Positions 9,175 to 17,169 of a stretch of 64,000 nt of DNA are shown here, in pieces. The number at the start of each line of letters is the position of its first letter. Within the stretch, counting starts at the first letter, position 1. This DNA comes from CBDDFQ01 sp965227035. Its GTDB lineage: Bacteria > Pseudomonadota > Gammaproteobacteria > Burkholderiales > Burkholderiaceae_C. Location: NCBI GenBank assembly GCA_965227035.1, contig OZ245724.1, forward strand, positions 2,604,001 through 2,668,000, given 5' to 3'. A program made the position numbers and the translations under genes. A model generated the notes under the pieces. The model had not been told where the DNA came from, searched no databases, and saw only the letters and a program-made list of their open reading frames with translations.

Positions 9175-9233
9175 TAAAATACTTTCGGCGCTGTCCTGCT
9201 ATCGAATTTGCTTGGTAATTGCCCAGGATCAGG

Positions 9234-9251
9234 ATTTACCCTGATGTAAAT
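9234..9251. promoter_or_regulatory. Candidate TetR operator 2 (ATTTAC-N6-GTAAAT)
   Basis: Perfect 6-bp inverted repeat ATTTAC-CCTGAT-GTAAAT, a second copy of the TTTAC-N6-GTAAA element. It lies about 100 bp upstream of the divergent MetE-like gene, so the two operators could control both directions. Confidence 0.6.
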
Positions 9252-9353
9252 TAAACCAACCCGACTGCCCATTTCCAGAATGCGGAATCGCAACTTTCGG
9301 AGCGATAACCGGACTTGCGCTAAGCTCCAAAAAAACTACCTGGAGACCTTCGC

Positions 9354-10379
9354 ATGCTTTTTCCAACCACCATCGTCGGGAGCTTCCCGCAACCCGAATG
9401 GCTCATCGACCGCGCAAAGTTGGCTGGTCGTTTCCCCCCGCGGGTCCGCGCCAAGGAACTGTGGCGCATCCCTGCCGAATATCTCGCCGAAGCCCAGGAC
9501 GATGCGACGCTTGTCGCGATTCGGGCGCAGGAAGAGGCTGGCCTGGACATCATCACCGACGGTGAGATCCGGCGCGAAAGTTACTCCAACCGATTCGCCA
9601 CGGCGCTCGAAGGCGTCGATCTCGATAACCCCGGCGTCGGTCTCGACCGCTCCGGTCATCCCAATCCGGTTCCTCGCATCACGGGCAAGATTCGCCGCAT
9701 GCATGCGGTCGAGGTCGGCGATCTTCAGTTCCTTCGCGCCAATACCGATCGCATGGTGAAAATCACCGTACCCGGCCCTTTCACGATGCTTCAGCAGGCG
9801 CAGAACGATTTCTATAAATCGGAAGAAGAAGCGGCCATGGATTACGCGGCGGCGGTGAACGAAGAAATCAAGGATCTGTTCGCAGCCGGTGCCGATGTCG
9901 TACAAATCGACGAGCCCTATATGCAGGCGCGTCCTGTGAAAGCACGCGAATACGGTCTAAAGGCATTGAATCGCGCCCTCGAAGGCGTCACGGGAACAAC
10001 CGCAGTGCACATCTGCTTCGGTTACGCGCACGTGATTCACGAGCGTCCGAGCGGATATTCTTTTCTTCCGGAGCTCGCGCAATGCGGATGCAATCAGGTC
10101 TCGCTTGAAACCGCGCAATCGAACCTCGATTGCAGCGCGCTCGTTCCTTTGAAAGACAAAAAAATCATGGTTGGCTGCGTCGATCTGGAAGATCCGAAAG
10201 TCGAGACGCCCGAGACCATCGTTGCGCGAATAGAGCGTGCAATGCCCTATATGGAAAAGGAAAACATCATCCTCGCTCCCGACTGCGGAATGAAATATCT
10301 GCCTCGCGAAACTGCCATCGGCAAGTTGAGTGCGATGGTCGAGGCCGCGAAAATCCTGCGCAGCAAGTACGCGGCCTGA
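9354..10379 (+). CDS. Short MetE-like (cobalamin-independent methionine synthase C-domain) methyltransferase
   Basis: A 341-residue protein corresponding to the catalytic C-terminal half of MetE, without the N-terminal domain of the ~750-residue enzyme. The zinc ligands are visible as His219 and Cys221 (VHICFGYAH), Glu252 (SLETAQ) and Cys311 (APDCGMKYLP), and the substrate-binding Asp is in IDEPYM (186). An SD-like GGAG precedes the ATG. It is probably a methyltransferase transferring a methyl group to a thiol, but short homologues like this often sit in catabolic loci and need not make methionine. It is divergent from the TetR operon, with both candidate operators in between, so it may be part of the same regulon. 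Confidence 0.8.
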   Translation: MLFPTTIVGSFPQPEWLIDRAKLAGRFPPRVRAKELWRIPAEYLAEAQDDATLVAIRAQEEAGLDIITDGEIRRESYSNRFATALEGVDLDNPGVGLDRSGHPNPVPRITGKIRRMHAVEVGDLQFLRANTDRMVKITVPGPFTMLQQAQNDFYKSEEEAAMDYAAAVNEEIKDLFAAGADVVQIDEPYMQARPVKAREYGLKALNRALEGVTGTTAVHICFGYAHVIHERPSGYSFLPELAQCGCNQVSLETAQSNLDCSALVPLKDKKIMVGCVDLEDPKVETPETIVARIERAMPYMEKENIILAPDCGMKYLPRETAIGKLSAMVEAAKILRSKYAA

Positions 10380-10425
10380 CAGGTACTCAGGCCGAGCTAC
10401 TTAAAGGCATTCTTATTCAAGGCGT

Positions 10426-11400
10426 TCATTCCGCCTTGATCTTTGCGATCCTTGCGATCTCGGCGTACCGGGGTCGCTCGGAGTCCAGGATTTTCGCGAG
10501 GTCGTCGCCGTTGCCTTTGTAGATTTCCACGCCGGCATCCGCCAGGTTGGCGGCCACGGTTTTTTCCGCCAGTATTTTGTCTATTTCGATTCGAATTTTC
10601 TCGACGATAGGCTTGGGCATGTTGGCTGGCCCCATCAGCGCAAACCAGTTGGTGAAGTCCAGACCTTTCTGGCCCTGCTCATTGAACGTGGGCGTGTTGG
10701 GCAGCTGGTCGTAGCGCGTTGCCGCCGAAATTCCGACAGTATCGAGCTTGCCCGCCTTCACGTGTTGCGTCACCAGATTCGCACTCACGATGGCCAGCGC
10801 AATTTGCCCGCCCAACGCATCGACCACCGCTGGCGCGCACCCACGATAAGAAGCGTGACTGATGTCTTCGGTCTTGGTACGAATCTTGAGCAGCTCCATG
10901 ATCATGTGATGCGGCGTGCCCACTCCGCACGAACCGTAGCTCAGCGTGTTCGGATGTGCCTTGTCGTACTCCACCAAGTCTTTCAGCGACTTGATGCCGT
11001 ATTTCGGATTGGCAACCAGCGCAGAAGGCGTTTGCGCAAGAAGCATGATCGGGGTCAGATCCTTCTTCATGTCGAAAGTGGACTTCACACCTACAGCTTC
11101 CGCCACGACCATCGAGTTGTTCTGAACGACGAGCGTGTAGCCATCGGCCGGTGATTTCACGACCACATCGGTGCCGATATTGCCGGATGCGCCGGGCTTG
11201 TTTTCGACCACGACGCCCTGTCCCCAGATTGTTTGCAGGCGAGCCGCAATGGTTCGCGCCAGTACATCGCCAGTACCCCCACTTCCATACGGCACGACGA
11301 TACGAATAGGCCGCTCCGGGTAGCTCTGCGCGTGAGCGGAGGTAAGGCCAAGCACTGCGTGCGCCAGCATAAGTGCCGCGACGGTATGAATCGATTTCAT
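10426..11400 (-). CDS. Bug/TctC family tripartite tricarboxylate transporter receptor
   Basis: A 324-residue periplasmic binding protein. A Sec signal peptide (MKSIHTVAALMLAHAVLGLTSAHAQ) precedes the family start SYPERPIRIVVPYGSGGTGDVLAR, and the VVVENKPGASGNIGTDVV, PADGYTL and GQKGLDF motifs follow. Bug proteins capture carboxylates and related small molecules for TctAB permeases or act as signal sensors. No TctA or TctB gene is present nearby, so it is an orphan receptor. It converges with the MetE-like gene and is divergent from a class III CoA-transferase, which suggests that its ligand is an organic acid later handled as a CoA ester. Confidence 0.92.
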   Translation of the reverse strand: MKSIHTVAALMLAHAVLGLTSAHAQSYPERPIRIVVPYGSGGTGDVLARTIAARLQTIWGQGVVVENKPGASGNIGTDVVVKSPADGYTLVVQNNSMVVAEAVGVKSTFDMKKDLTPIMLLAQTPSALVANPKYGIKSLKDLVEYDKAHPNTLSYGSCGVGTPHHMIMELLKIRTKTEDISHASYRGCAPAVVDALGGQIALAIVSANLVTQHVKAGKLDTVGISAATRYDQLPNTPTFNEQGQKGLDFTNWFALMGPANMPKPIVEKIRIEIDKILAEKTVAANLADAGVEIYKGNGDDLAKILDSERPRYAEIARIAKIKAE

Positions 11401-11549
11401 CTATGTCTCCGTTATCGTCGTTGAACGACTGATCTTCTTGTCATTTCGGCTCGTTTGACTGAAGCCGGCGGCATGATCACATGCGATCTCGTGCCGGTCT
11501 ATAAGCGACTACCCGAGCACTCGGAGCAAATAGCGTCGGGCGTCTCACT

Positions 11550-11567
11550 CGATGACACATTTCATCG
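11550..11567. promoter_or_regulatory. Inverted repeat CGATGA-N6-TCATCG
   Basis: Perfect 6-bp arms separated by CACATT, in the 246-bp divergent region between the Bug receptor and the CoA-transferase. It is a candidate operator; no matching regulator gene is adjacent. Confidence 0.4.
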
Positions 11568-11572
11568 AAATA

Positions 11573-11594
11573 ACGCAACGCGGCTTTGTTGCGT
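11573..11594. promoter_or_regulatory. Inverted repeat ACGCAAC-N8-GTTGCGT
   Basis: Perfect 7-bp arms with an 8-bp spacer, five bases after the previous palindrome and about 50 bp before the CoA-transferase start. It could be an operator or a leader hairpin. There is no T-run after it, so it is not a terminator. Confidence 0.4.
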
Positions 11595-11646
11595 AGCGAT
11601 GCCGAGGCGTCTAAAGTTCCCGAAAACCAATCATCCCGATACACAC

Positions 11647-12801
11647 ATGCAAGCTTTACAAGGTCTCAAAGTTCTTGAGATGGGACAACTCATTGCGGGC
11701 CCGTTCGCCGCTAAAACGCTTGCCGACTTCGGCGCCGACGTCATCAAGATAGAACCTGCCGGCGTGGGAGATCCGCTTCGCAAATGGCGGATGCTGCGCG
11801 ATGGAACTTCCGTGTGGTGGGAGGTGCAATCGAGAAACAAACGCTCGGTGTGTCTCGACCTCAAAACTGCGGAAGGTCAGGACACGGTTCGGATGCTCGC
11901 AGCGGAAGCAGACGTGCTGATCGAGAATTTTCGGCCTGGGACGCTCGAGGGATGGGGCATTGGCTGGGAGCAGCTTCACGCGATCAATCCGAGGCTCATC
12001 ATGCTTCGCATTTCGGGGTATGGGCAGACAGGGCCTTACAAGGACAAAGCTGGATTCGGCGTGTTGGGTGAGGCGATGGGCGGTATTCGACATCTCACCG
12101 GCGAGCCTGGACGTGTGCCGGTTCGCGTGGGCGTCTCGCTAGGTGACACACTTGCCGCGCTTCATGGAGTCATCGGCGTGCTCACCGCGCTTCGTCACCG
12201 CGACAGCAATGGCGGCGAGGGTCAGTTCATCGACGTTGCTTTGTACGAAGCCGTCTACAACGTGATGGAGAGCCTGGTACCCGAGTACGACGCGTTCGGC
12301 GCAATTCGCGAACGCGCCGGCAGCGCATTGCCGGGCATTGCACCCACCAACGCGTACAGGTGCAAGGACGACAGCTACATTCTTGTCGCAGGCAATGGCG
12401 ACAGTATTTTCAAACGACTGATGCGAGTGATTGCGCGACCCGATCTGGAGAATGATCCCGCGCTTGCGCACAACGATGGTCGAGTGGCCCATGCCGAAGC
12501 TCTCGATGCGGCCATAGAGGCATGGACGAAGCTGCATTCGCCTGAGGAAGTGCTGGCAGCACTGGATGAAGCGAAGGTTCCGGCGGGGCAGATCTACTCC
12601 GTGGCAGACATCGCGAGCGACCCGCAATATCTCGCGCGAGACATGCTGGTCGACGTTCCCACATCGGACGGCAAAACGCTAAAAGTTCCAGGGATAATTC
12701 CGAAGCTCAGCGCAACGCCCGGCCGAATCGCCTACCCGGCCCCCACATTGGGGCAACACACGGCGGAAGTCGGCGAGGCTGGCTGGCCCGCTCGAAAATG
12801 A
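11647..12801 (+). CDS. Class III CoA-transferase (CaiB/BaiF family)
   Basis: A 384-residue enzyme that moves CoA between carboxylic acids. The start was set at the ATG reading MQALQGLKVLEMGQ because this matches the family N-terminus; the in-frame extension upstream has no family likeness. Hallmarks are GPFAAKTLADFGADVIKIEP near residues 18-37, RNKRSVCLDL near 64, ENFRPGTLEGWGIGWEQL near 99, and the catalytic-Asp region GVSLGDTLAALHGVIGVL near 162. No good Shine-Dalgarno precedes this start. It is divergent from a Bug receptor, so uptake and activation of the same acid is a reasonable guess; the acid is unknown. Confidence 0.9.
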   Translation: MQALQGLKVLEMGQLIAGPFAAKTLADFGADVIKIEPAGVGDPLRKWRMLRDGTSVWWEVQSRNKRSVCLDLKTAEGQDTVRMLAAEADVLIENFRPGTLEGWGIGWEQLHAINPRLIMLRISGYGQTGPYKDKAGFGVLGEAMGGIRHLTGEPGRVPVRVGVSLGDTLAALHGVIGVLTALRHRDSNGGEGQFIDVALYEAVYNVMESLVPEYDAFGAIRERAGSALPGIAPTNAYRCKDDSYILVAGNGDSIFKRLMRVIARPDLENDPALAHNDGRVAHAEALDAAIEAWTKLHSPEEVLAALDEAKVPAGQIYSVADIASDPQYLARDMLVDVPTSDGKTLKVPGIIPKLSATPGRIAYPAPTLGQHTAEVGEAGWPARK

Positions 12802-12840
12802 AGCTCACAGGTGAAGCGCCCAGATGAAGCTCGACAATTC

Positions 12841-13218
12841 CTAGTCGGGAGGGAAGTGATCTATGCAGTATTCGAAGAACGCATCGAGTTCGGTCGACTT
12901 GTCGAACACCGCATTTGCACCGTCTTCAAGGCACCTCGCGCGCATATCGGGCGTTGCGTAATTGGAAAGCACTAGAACATGTTGACCCGGGTTGCGATCC
13001 TTGGCGGCTTTGACCACCGTCAAGCCGGTTCCGGCTCTTAGAAAGAGATCGATCACGGCCAATTGCCAAGTGTCTTTATGTGCCTGCAGGGCCGCGAGCC
13101 CCTCGTCAGCGGTTTCCGCGATTCCGATGACCTCGATACCGGCAATCTCGTTCATCGACGGGATCATGGCATCCCTAATTGTTTTGTTGTCCTCAACGAG
13201 GATCGTCCTGATCGCCAT
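12841..13218 (-). CDS. Stand-alone response-regulator receiver protein
   Basis: A 125-residue protein consisting only of a CheY-like receiver domain. The acidic pair is Glu9/Asp10 (LVEDN), the phospho-acceptor is Asp57 (AVIDLFLRAGTG), the switch Ser is 85 (VLSNYA) and the conserved Lys is 107 (VFDKSTE). It has no DNA-binding or enzymatic output domain and no adjacent kinase, so it would work by protein-protein contact or phospho-relay. A second receiver protein and a coiled-coil protein lie close by on the other strand. Confidence 0.9.
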   Translation of the reverse strand: MAIRTILVEDNKTIRDAMIPSMNEIAGIEVIGIAETADEGLAALQAHKDTWQLAVIDLFLRAGTGLTVVKAAKDRNPGQHVLVLSNYATPDMRARCLEDGANAVFDKSTELDAFFEYCIDHFPPD

Positions 13219-13246
13219 GGATAAGTCTCGAAATGCTCAAAAAAGG

Positions 13247-13284
13247 TGACAATGAAAGAAGACGGGAGAACTCCCCTCTTGTCA
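13247..13284 (-). other. Possible leader hairpin upstream of receiver gene
   Basis: Nested inverted repeats TGACAA...TTGTCA and GGGAG-AA-CTCCC within 38 bp, about 30 bp before the start of the minus-strand receiver gene. It may be a leader hairpin or an operator. Several bases between the two arm pairs do not match. Confidence 0.3.
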
Positions 13285-13389
13285 TTTAAGCGAATGCCGC
13301 AATACTGTCGTGTAGGACAAGCGCCATTGTTTGTATACCGTGACCGTTTTTACTGTCGAGCTTTGTCTGCATACCAGGATTAGTCTTTT

Positions 13390-13686
13390 ATGAGCGACAC
13401 ATCGTCCAAACCTCAAGCCACCGCGATCGACAGAGAGACGATTGCGGAAGCGCTCGACAAGAATCAGCAAGCGACCGAAAGCATCAAGGACGCAACCGAA
13501 GAGCTCGCCGTCGTCCACGCAGTGCTGGACAAGCAGGTCAATGCTCTGGCGACTGCCACGCAGGATGTGAGCGCGGCAGTGGATCGAGCGAACGAAATCG
13601 AAAAACGCCTGACCGAATCCGCCCAGACTCTGGACGAAGTCAACGAGCTTTTGAGTGCGCAGGTGAACTCGACGGCATCCAAGTAG
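13390..13686 (+). CDS. Small coiled-coil hypothetical protein
   Basis: A 98-residue soluble, alanine- and glutamate-rich protein predicted to be almost entirely helical. Regular hydrophobic spacing from about residue 20 to 92 (LDKNQQATESIKDATEEL then LDKQVNALATATQDV and beyond) suggests a coiled coil. I recognise no family. Its clean ATG frame and its position between two receiver-domain genes suggest a real gene, perhaps an adaptor for signalling or chemotaxis-like proteins, but that is only context. Confidence 0.65.
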   Translation: MSDTSSKPQATAIDRETIAEALDKNQQATESIKDATEELAVVHAVLDKQVNALATATQDVSAAVDRANEIEKRLTESAQTLDEVNELLSAQVNSTASK

Positions 13687-13833
13687 GTCTCGCGCGTACC
13701 GTCGATTCGGGGCCGCGTTCCGGTCCATGTCGGCGCGCCGGCTTGAAACATAGCCCTGTTTATCGGCGACAATTTCCGACCGATGGCGATCTTGAATCGT
13801 CAAATAGCCACCCACTAAAGACTTCCCGCTTCA

Positions 13834-14199
13834 ATGCCCCAAGACGAATTGCAGGTTCTGGTCGTCGACGATCTTGTCGACGTGGCATCGACCCTTGCCG
13901 AGCTGCTCGAACTCGAAGGCTACAAGGTCCGCACGGCAAGCAACGGCAAAGAAGCGCTCGCGCTCATCGAGGAGTCGGTGCCGGAATGCGTGCTGATAGA
14001 CGTGAACATGCCGGTCATGGACGGCACCGCTCTCGCGCGCGAGCTGCGGTCCAAATACAGTGACGAAATGGTGTTGATTTGCATGACTGGCATGGGCGAT
14101 CAAGCCGATCGAGTCGCTGAGGCTATTTCTTTATCGGACCATTTCATCAGGAAGCCGGTCGACTTCGAAATGCTGCGCCGCCTGCTCCGTCCGCGATAG
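13834..14199 (+). CDS. Stand-alone response-regulator receiver protein
   Basis: A 121-residue CheY-like receiver domain without an output domain. Asp12/Asp13 form the acidic pocket (LVVDDL), Asp56 is the phospho-acceptor (VLIDVNMPVMDG), Thr85 is the switch residue (CMTGMG) and Lys107 is the conserved lysine (FIRKPVDF). It is much closer to the consensus receiver than the minus-strand receiver protein nearby. It is followed by a hemerythrin-domain gene on the same strand. Confidence 0.9.
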   Translation: MPQDELQVLVVDDLVDVASTLAELLELEGYKVRTASNGKEALALIEESVPECVLIDVNMPVMDGTALARELRSKYSDEMVLICMTGMGDQADRVAEAISLSDHFIRKPVDFEMLRRLLRPR

Positions 14200-14294
14200 C
14201 TATGGACGACGGAACGGATGCTTACGAACTCGACGAATACATTCGGATAATGAGCTCGTAATCAAACAGGGCGTCTTCACCGACTCGTACAGCC

Positions 14295-14759
14295 ATGACC
14301 ACCGACAACATCTACGACGCGCTTCGTGAAAGCCACGAGATACAGCGGGAGCTTTGCCGCAAACTTGTCAGAGCTAAACCGGCAGGTTCCGCTCGCGCAA
14401 CCCTTCAACGAGAACTGCGCGTCGAACTCGCAGCGCATGCGGCGGCGGAAGAACGCTATCTCTATGTGCCGATACTCATGGACGACGGTGGCCTGAATTC
14501 GTCGCGTCATGCAATTGGCGAGCATCACGAAATGGACGAGCTTGTCGAAGACCTCTACAAGGCAGACACGCAGGGCGACAAGTGGCTGGAGGTGGCCAAG
14601 AAGCTGTCGCACAAGGTGCACCATCATTTGAAAGAAGAAGAGAAAAAGTTCTTTCAGGTCTCGGGAAAGATTCTGACTGAGCCCCAGAAGTCGACGCTGG
14701 CCAAAAAATACCGCAAAGATTATTTGCGTCTGCACGTGACGCTATCGTCGAAAAAATAA
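14295..14759 (+). CDS. Hemerythrin HHE cation-binding domain protein
   Basis: A 154-residue four-helix protein with the His/Glu pattern of HHE domains: RESHEIQREL near the N-terminus, HAAAEERYLYVPI around residue 52, HAIGEHHEMDEL around 77, and KVHHHLKEEEKKFF around 115. It would bind a non-haem diiron centre and sense or store O2, NO or iron in the cytoplasm. It follows a receiver gene and ends at a strong hairpin terminator. The Lys-rich C-terminal tail is ordinary for the family. Confidence 0.88.
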   Translation: MTTDNIYDALRESHEIQRELCRKLVRAKPAGSARATLQRELRVELAAHAAAEERYLYVPILMDDGGLNSSRHAIGEHHEMDELVEDLYKADTQGDKWLEVAKKLSHKVHHHLKEEEKKFFQVSGKILTEPQKSTLAKKYRKDYLRLHVTLSSKK

Positions 14760-14783
14760 AAAAGCCCGCTAAGCGGGCTTTTT
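14758..14783. terminator. Bidirectional rho-independent terminator
   Basis: GC-rich stem GCCCGC-TAA-GCGGGC flanked by A-runs and T-runs on both sides. It lies between the end of the hemerythrin gene and the end of the convergent Bug gene and can serve both. Confidence 0.9.
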
Positions 14784-14815
14784 CAATGCTGCACTTTCTT
14801 ATGTGCGCAGGCCCA

Positions 14816-15802
14816 TCACTCGGGTTCGATCTTCGCGTCTTTCACCACCTTGGCCCAACGAGGCGTTTCCGATTTGATCAGCGCCGCGAATTGCTCGGGC
14901 GTTCCGCCACCCACTTCGTTGCCCTGCCCCAAGATGATTTCCTTGAGAGCGGGATCCTGCAGCGCTTTGTTGCCGACAGCATTGAGCTGCGCGACCAATG
15001 CAGGTGGCATGCCCTTGGGACCGATCAAACCTTGCCAGTTGAGCACTTCCACTTCCGGGTAGCCTTGTTCGCCCATGGTGGGCACATCGGGCAGCAGCGG
15101 TGAACGCTGCTTGCTCGTAATGGCGAGTGCGCGCAGTTTGCCTCCGCCCTTGATGGAAGGCATTGCCGCATACATCTGCTCGAACATCAGCTCCACCTGC
15201 CCGCCCATCAAATCGGTCGCGCCCGCTGCTCCGCTCTTATAAGGCGCATGGATGATGTCGATGCCTGCCGCGTTCGAGAACAGAGCGCCGCTCAGATGAT
15301 GGGTGCCGCCGATGCCGCCAGATGCGTAGGCGAGTTTCCCGGGCTTGGCCTTGGCCGCCGCCACCAGTTCCTTGACCGACTTGTAGGGAGAGTCGTTGCG
15401 CACCATCAAAATCAGCGGACCCTTTTCGATCAGGAAGATCGGCACCAGATCGGTCGCGGGGTCGAAGTTGAGCTTCTTGAACAGCGATTGATTGACCGAT
15501 AGCGGCGCGAAGTTGCCCATGCCCACCGTGTAGCCGTCCGGTTTGGCACGCGCAATCATTTCGGTGCCGATGTTGCCCCCCGCGCCCGCTTTGTTGTCGA
15601 TGATGATGGTCTGGCCCAGCAGCTGGCTCATTACTCGTGCCACCTGACGCGAACGGTTGTCGGCATTGCCGCCAGCTGCGTACGGGCAGATCCATGTGAT
15701 GGGTTTGCTGGGATATTTGTCCTGCGCGAAGACGATTCCCGGTGATCCAACGGCACCGGCAACGGCGCCGCCTGCCGCTTGAAGCAGTGTTCTGCGTTTC
15801 AT
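14816..15802 (-). CDS. Bug/TctC family periplasmic receptor (Tat-type signal)
   Basis: A 328-residue tripartite-tricarboxylate-type binding protein. The signal MKRRTLLQAAGGAVAGAV has twin arginines and ends before AQDKYPSKPITWICPYAAGG, the family start. Typical IIIDNKAGAGGNIGTEMIA and KPDGYTVGMG motifs follow. It is an orphan: no TctAB membrane genes are adjacent. It is divergently transcribed from another Bug gene, a back-to-back pair that may share control through the palindromes between them. Confidence 0.92.
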   Translation of the reverse strand: MKRRTLLQAAGGAVAGAVGSPGIVFAQDKYPSKPITWICPYAAGGNADNRSRQVARVMSQLLGQTIIIDNKAGAGGNIGTEMIARAKPDGYTVGMGNFAPLSVNQSLFKKLNFDPATDLVPIFLIEKGPLILMVRNDSPYKSVKELVAAAKAKPGKLAYASGGIGGTHHLSGALFSNAAGIDIIHAPYKSGAAGATDLMGGQVELMFEQMYAAMPSIKGGGKLRALAITSKQRSPLLPDVPTMGEQGYPEVEVLNWQGLIGPKGMPPALVAQLNAVGNKALQDPALKEIILGQGNEVGGGTPEQFAALIKSETPRWAKVVKDAKIEPE

Positions 15803-15898
15803 GAATTAGCTCATCTCTGTAGTTGTGTTTAGAGTGAGCCTAAGTGGGGCGGGAATCTGCTGCACTTGGGGTTTACTCTCGTACAAAACTAACCAGGC

Positions 15899-15915
15899 CT
15901 TAATGCGGCGTTAAG
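15899..15915. promoter_or_regulatory. Inverted repeat CTTAA-N7-TTAAG
   Basis: Perfect 5-bp arms around TGCGGCG in the 287-bp divergent region between two Bug receptor genes. Candidate operator; nothing else in this region is recognisable as a gene. Confidence 0.35.
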
Positions 15916-15925
15916 AGCCGGGTCG

Positions 15926-15936
15926 TGTCTAAGACA
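15926..15936. promoter_or_regulatory. Palindrome TGTCT-A-AGACA
   Basis: Perfect 11-bp palindrome ten bases after the previous one in the same divergent promoter region. Candidate regulator-binding site. Confidence 0.3.
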
Positions 15937-16089
15937 TCCGAGTCATAGTGCCGGGGCTATTCGGTCATAGCGTATTGACGCATTGCCGGGAGAGCGCCTG
16001 CCCGATTCAATACATACAGCACCACTCGCAAAGCTATTTGAAAGCTGAAGCTAAGACCGGTGCTCGAATACCAAGAATCGGAGACAGAC

Positions 16090-17103
16090 ATGACCCCCAC
16101 GACCCGTGGTTCGACGGTGACACGCCGTCGCGTCCTCACAGCATCGGCAGCACTCGTTGCAGCATCCCTTCCTGTTAACGCCGCTTTCGCGCAGGCCGCA
16201 GCCGACGCATATCCGAGTCGGCCGATCCGATTCGTTGTGCCCTATACCCCGGGTAGCGTCGGCGATCTGTTCATTCGGCCAGTTGCGCAGCAGCTTGCGG
16301 ACAAACTGGGACAACCCGTCATCATCGACAACCGTCCGGGCGCGAGTCAGGCCATCGGCGCAGAGTACGTCGCGCGTGCTGCGCCAGACGGCTACACCGT
16401 GTTCATGGGAACGCAATCGGGTCTGGTGCTGAACGCTGCAGCACGCAAGAAGCTGCCGTTCGATCCGGTGAAAGACTTCGCACCCGTGACCATGTTGTTC
16501 GTCACGCCGATGTACCTTTTCGTGAGCTCGGCACTGCCTATCTACTCGATGCAGGACTTGCTGACGCAGGCCCGCGCCAAACCCGGCAAGCTCACTTTTG
16601 CTTCTATAGGACCTGGCACCTCGTCGCACCTGGCGGGCGAGCTGCTCAAGTCTCTCGCGAACATTGACATGCTTCACGTGCCATACAAGGGCGGCCCGGA
16701 AGCAACGAACGCGTTGGTGTCGAATCAGGTGGACATCATGTTCAACGGCGGCAATGCATTCCCGCAGATGAAACAGGGCAACATTCGCGTGTTGGGTTCG
16801 GCCGGCATGCAGCGCACGATCGCGCTGCCGAACGTTCCCACGTTCAACGAATCGGGTGTGTCGGGCTTCGAAATTTTGCCGTGGTTCGCGATGTTCGCGC
16901 CAGCGGGAACGCCCCGCCCGATCATCGACAAGCTCAATCGCGAGATCAGCGCGATCATCAAACAGCCTGCGACTCAAAAACGAGCCGAGATTCTGGGGGT
17001 CGAAGCTGCGCCGAGTACGCCGGAAGAACTCGCGGCATTGTTGAAATCGGATTTGCCGGTCATGACGAAGGCGATGCGCAAAGCGGGAATCGAAGCGGAG
17101 TGA
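16090..17103 (+). CDS. Bug/TctC family periplasmic receptor
   Basis: A 337-residue binding protein. I chose the ATG reading MTPTTRGSTV because a GGAGA Shine-Dalgarno lies just before it; ten more in-frame codons upstream lack one. The export signal has consecutive arginines (VTRRRVLTASAALVAASL), consistent with Tat. The mature protein begins near AADAYPSRPIRFVVPYTPGSVGD and keeps the VIIDNRPGASQAIGAEYVAR and APDGYTVFMG motifs. No TctAB partner is adjacent. It ends at a terminator that lies inside the last codons of the convergent amidohydrolase. Confidence 0.92.
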   Translation: MTPTTRGSTVTRRRVLTASAALVAASLPVNAAFAQAAADAYPSRPIRFVVPYTPGSVGDLFIRPVAQQLADKLGQPVIIDNRPGASQAIGAEYVARAAPDGYTVFMGTQSGLVLNAAARKKLPFDPVKDFAPVTMLFVTPMYLFVSSALPIYSMQDLLTQARAKPGKLTFASIGPGTSSHLAGELLKSLANIDMLHVPYKGGPEATNALVSNQVDIMFNGGNAFPQMKQGNIRVLGSAGMQRTIALPNVPTFNESGVSGFEILPWFAMFAPAGTPRPIIDKLNREISAIIKQPATQKRAEILGVEAAPSTPEELAALLKSDLPVMTKAMRKAGIEAE

Positions 17104-17169
17104 TCCGCTTCGCCTCCTTCTCCGCCGCCGCCGTCGCTAAGGCTTCTGCCAACTAGCGCACAGGAAAGA

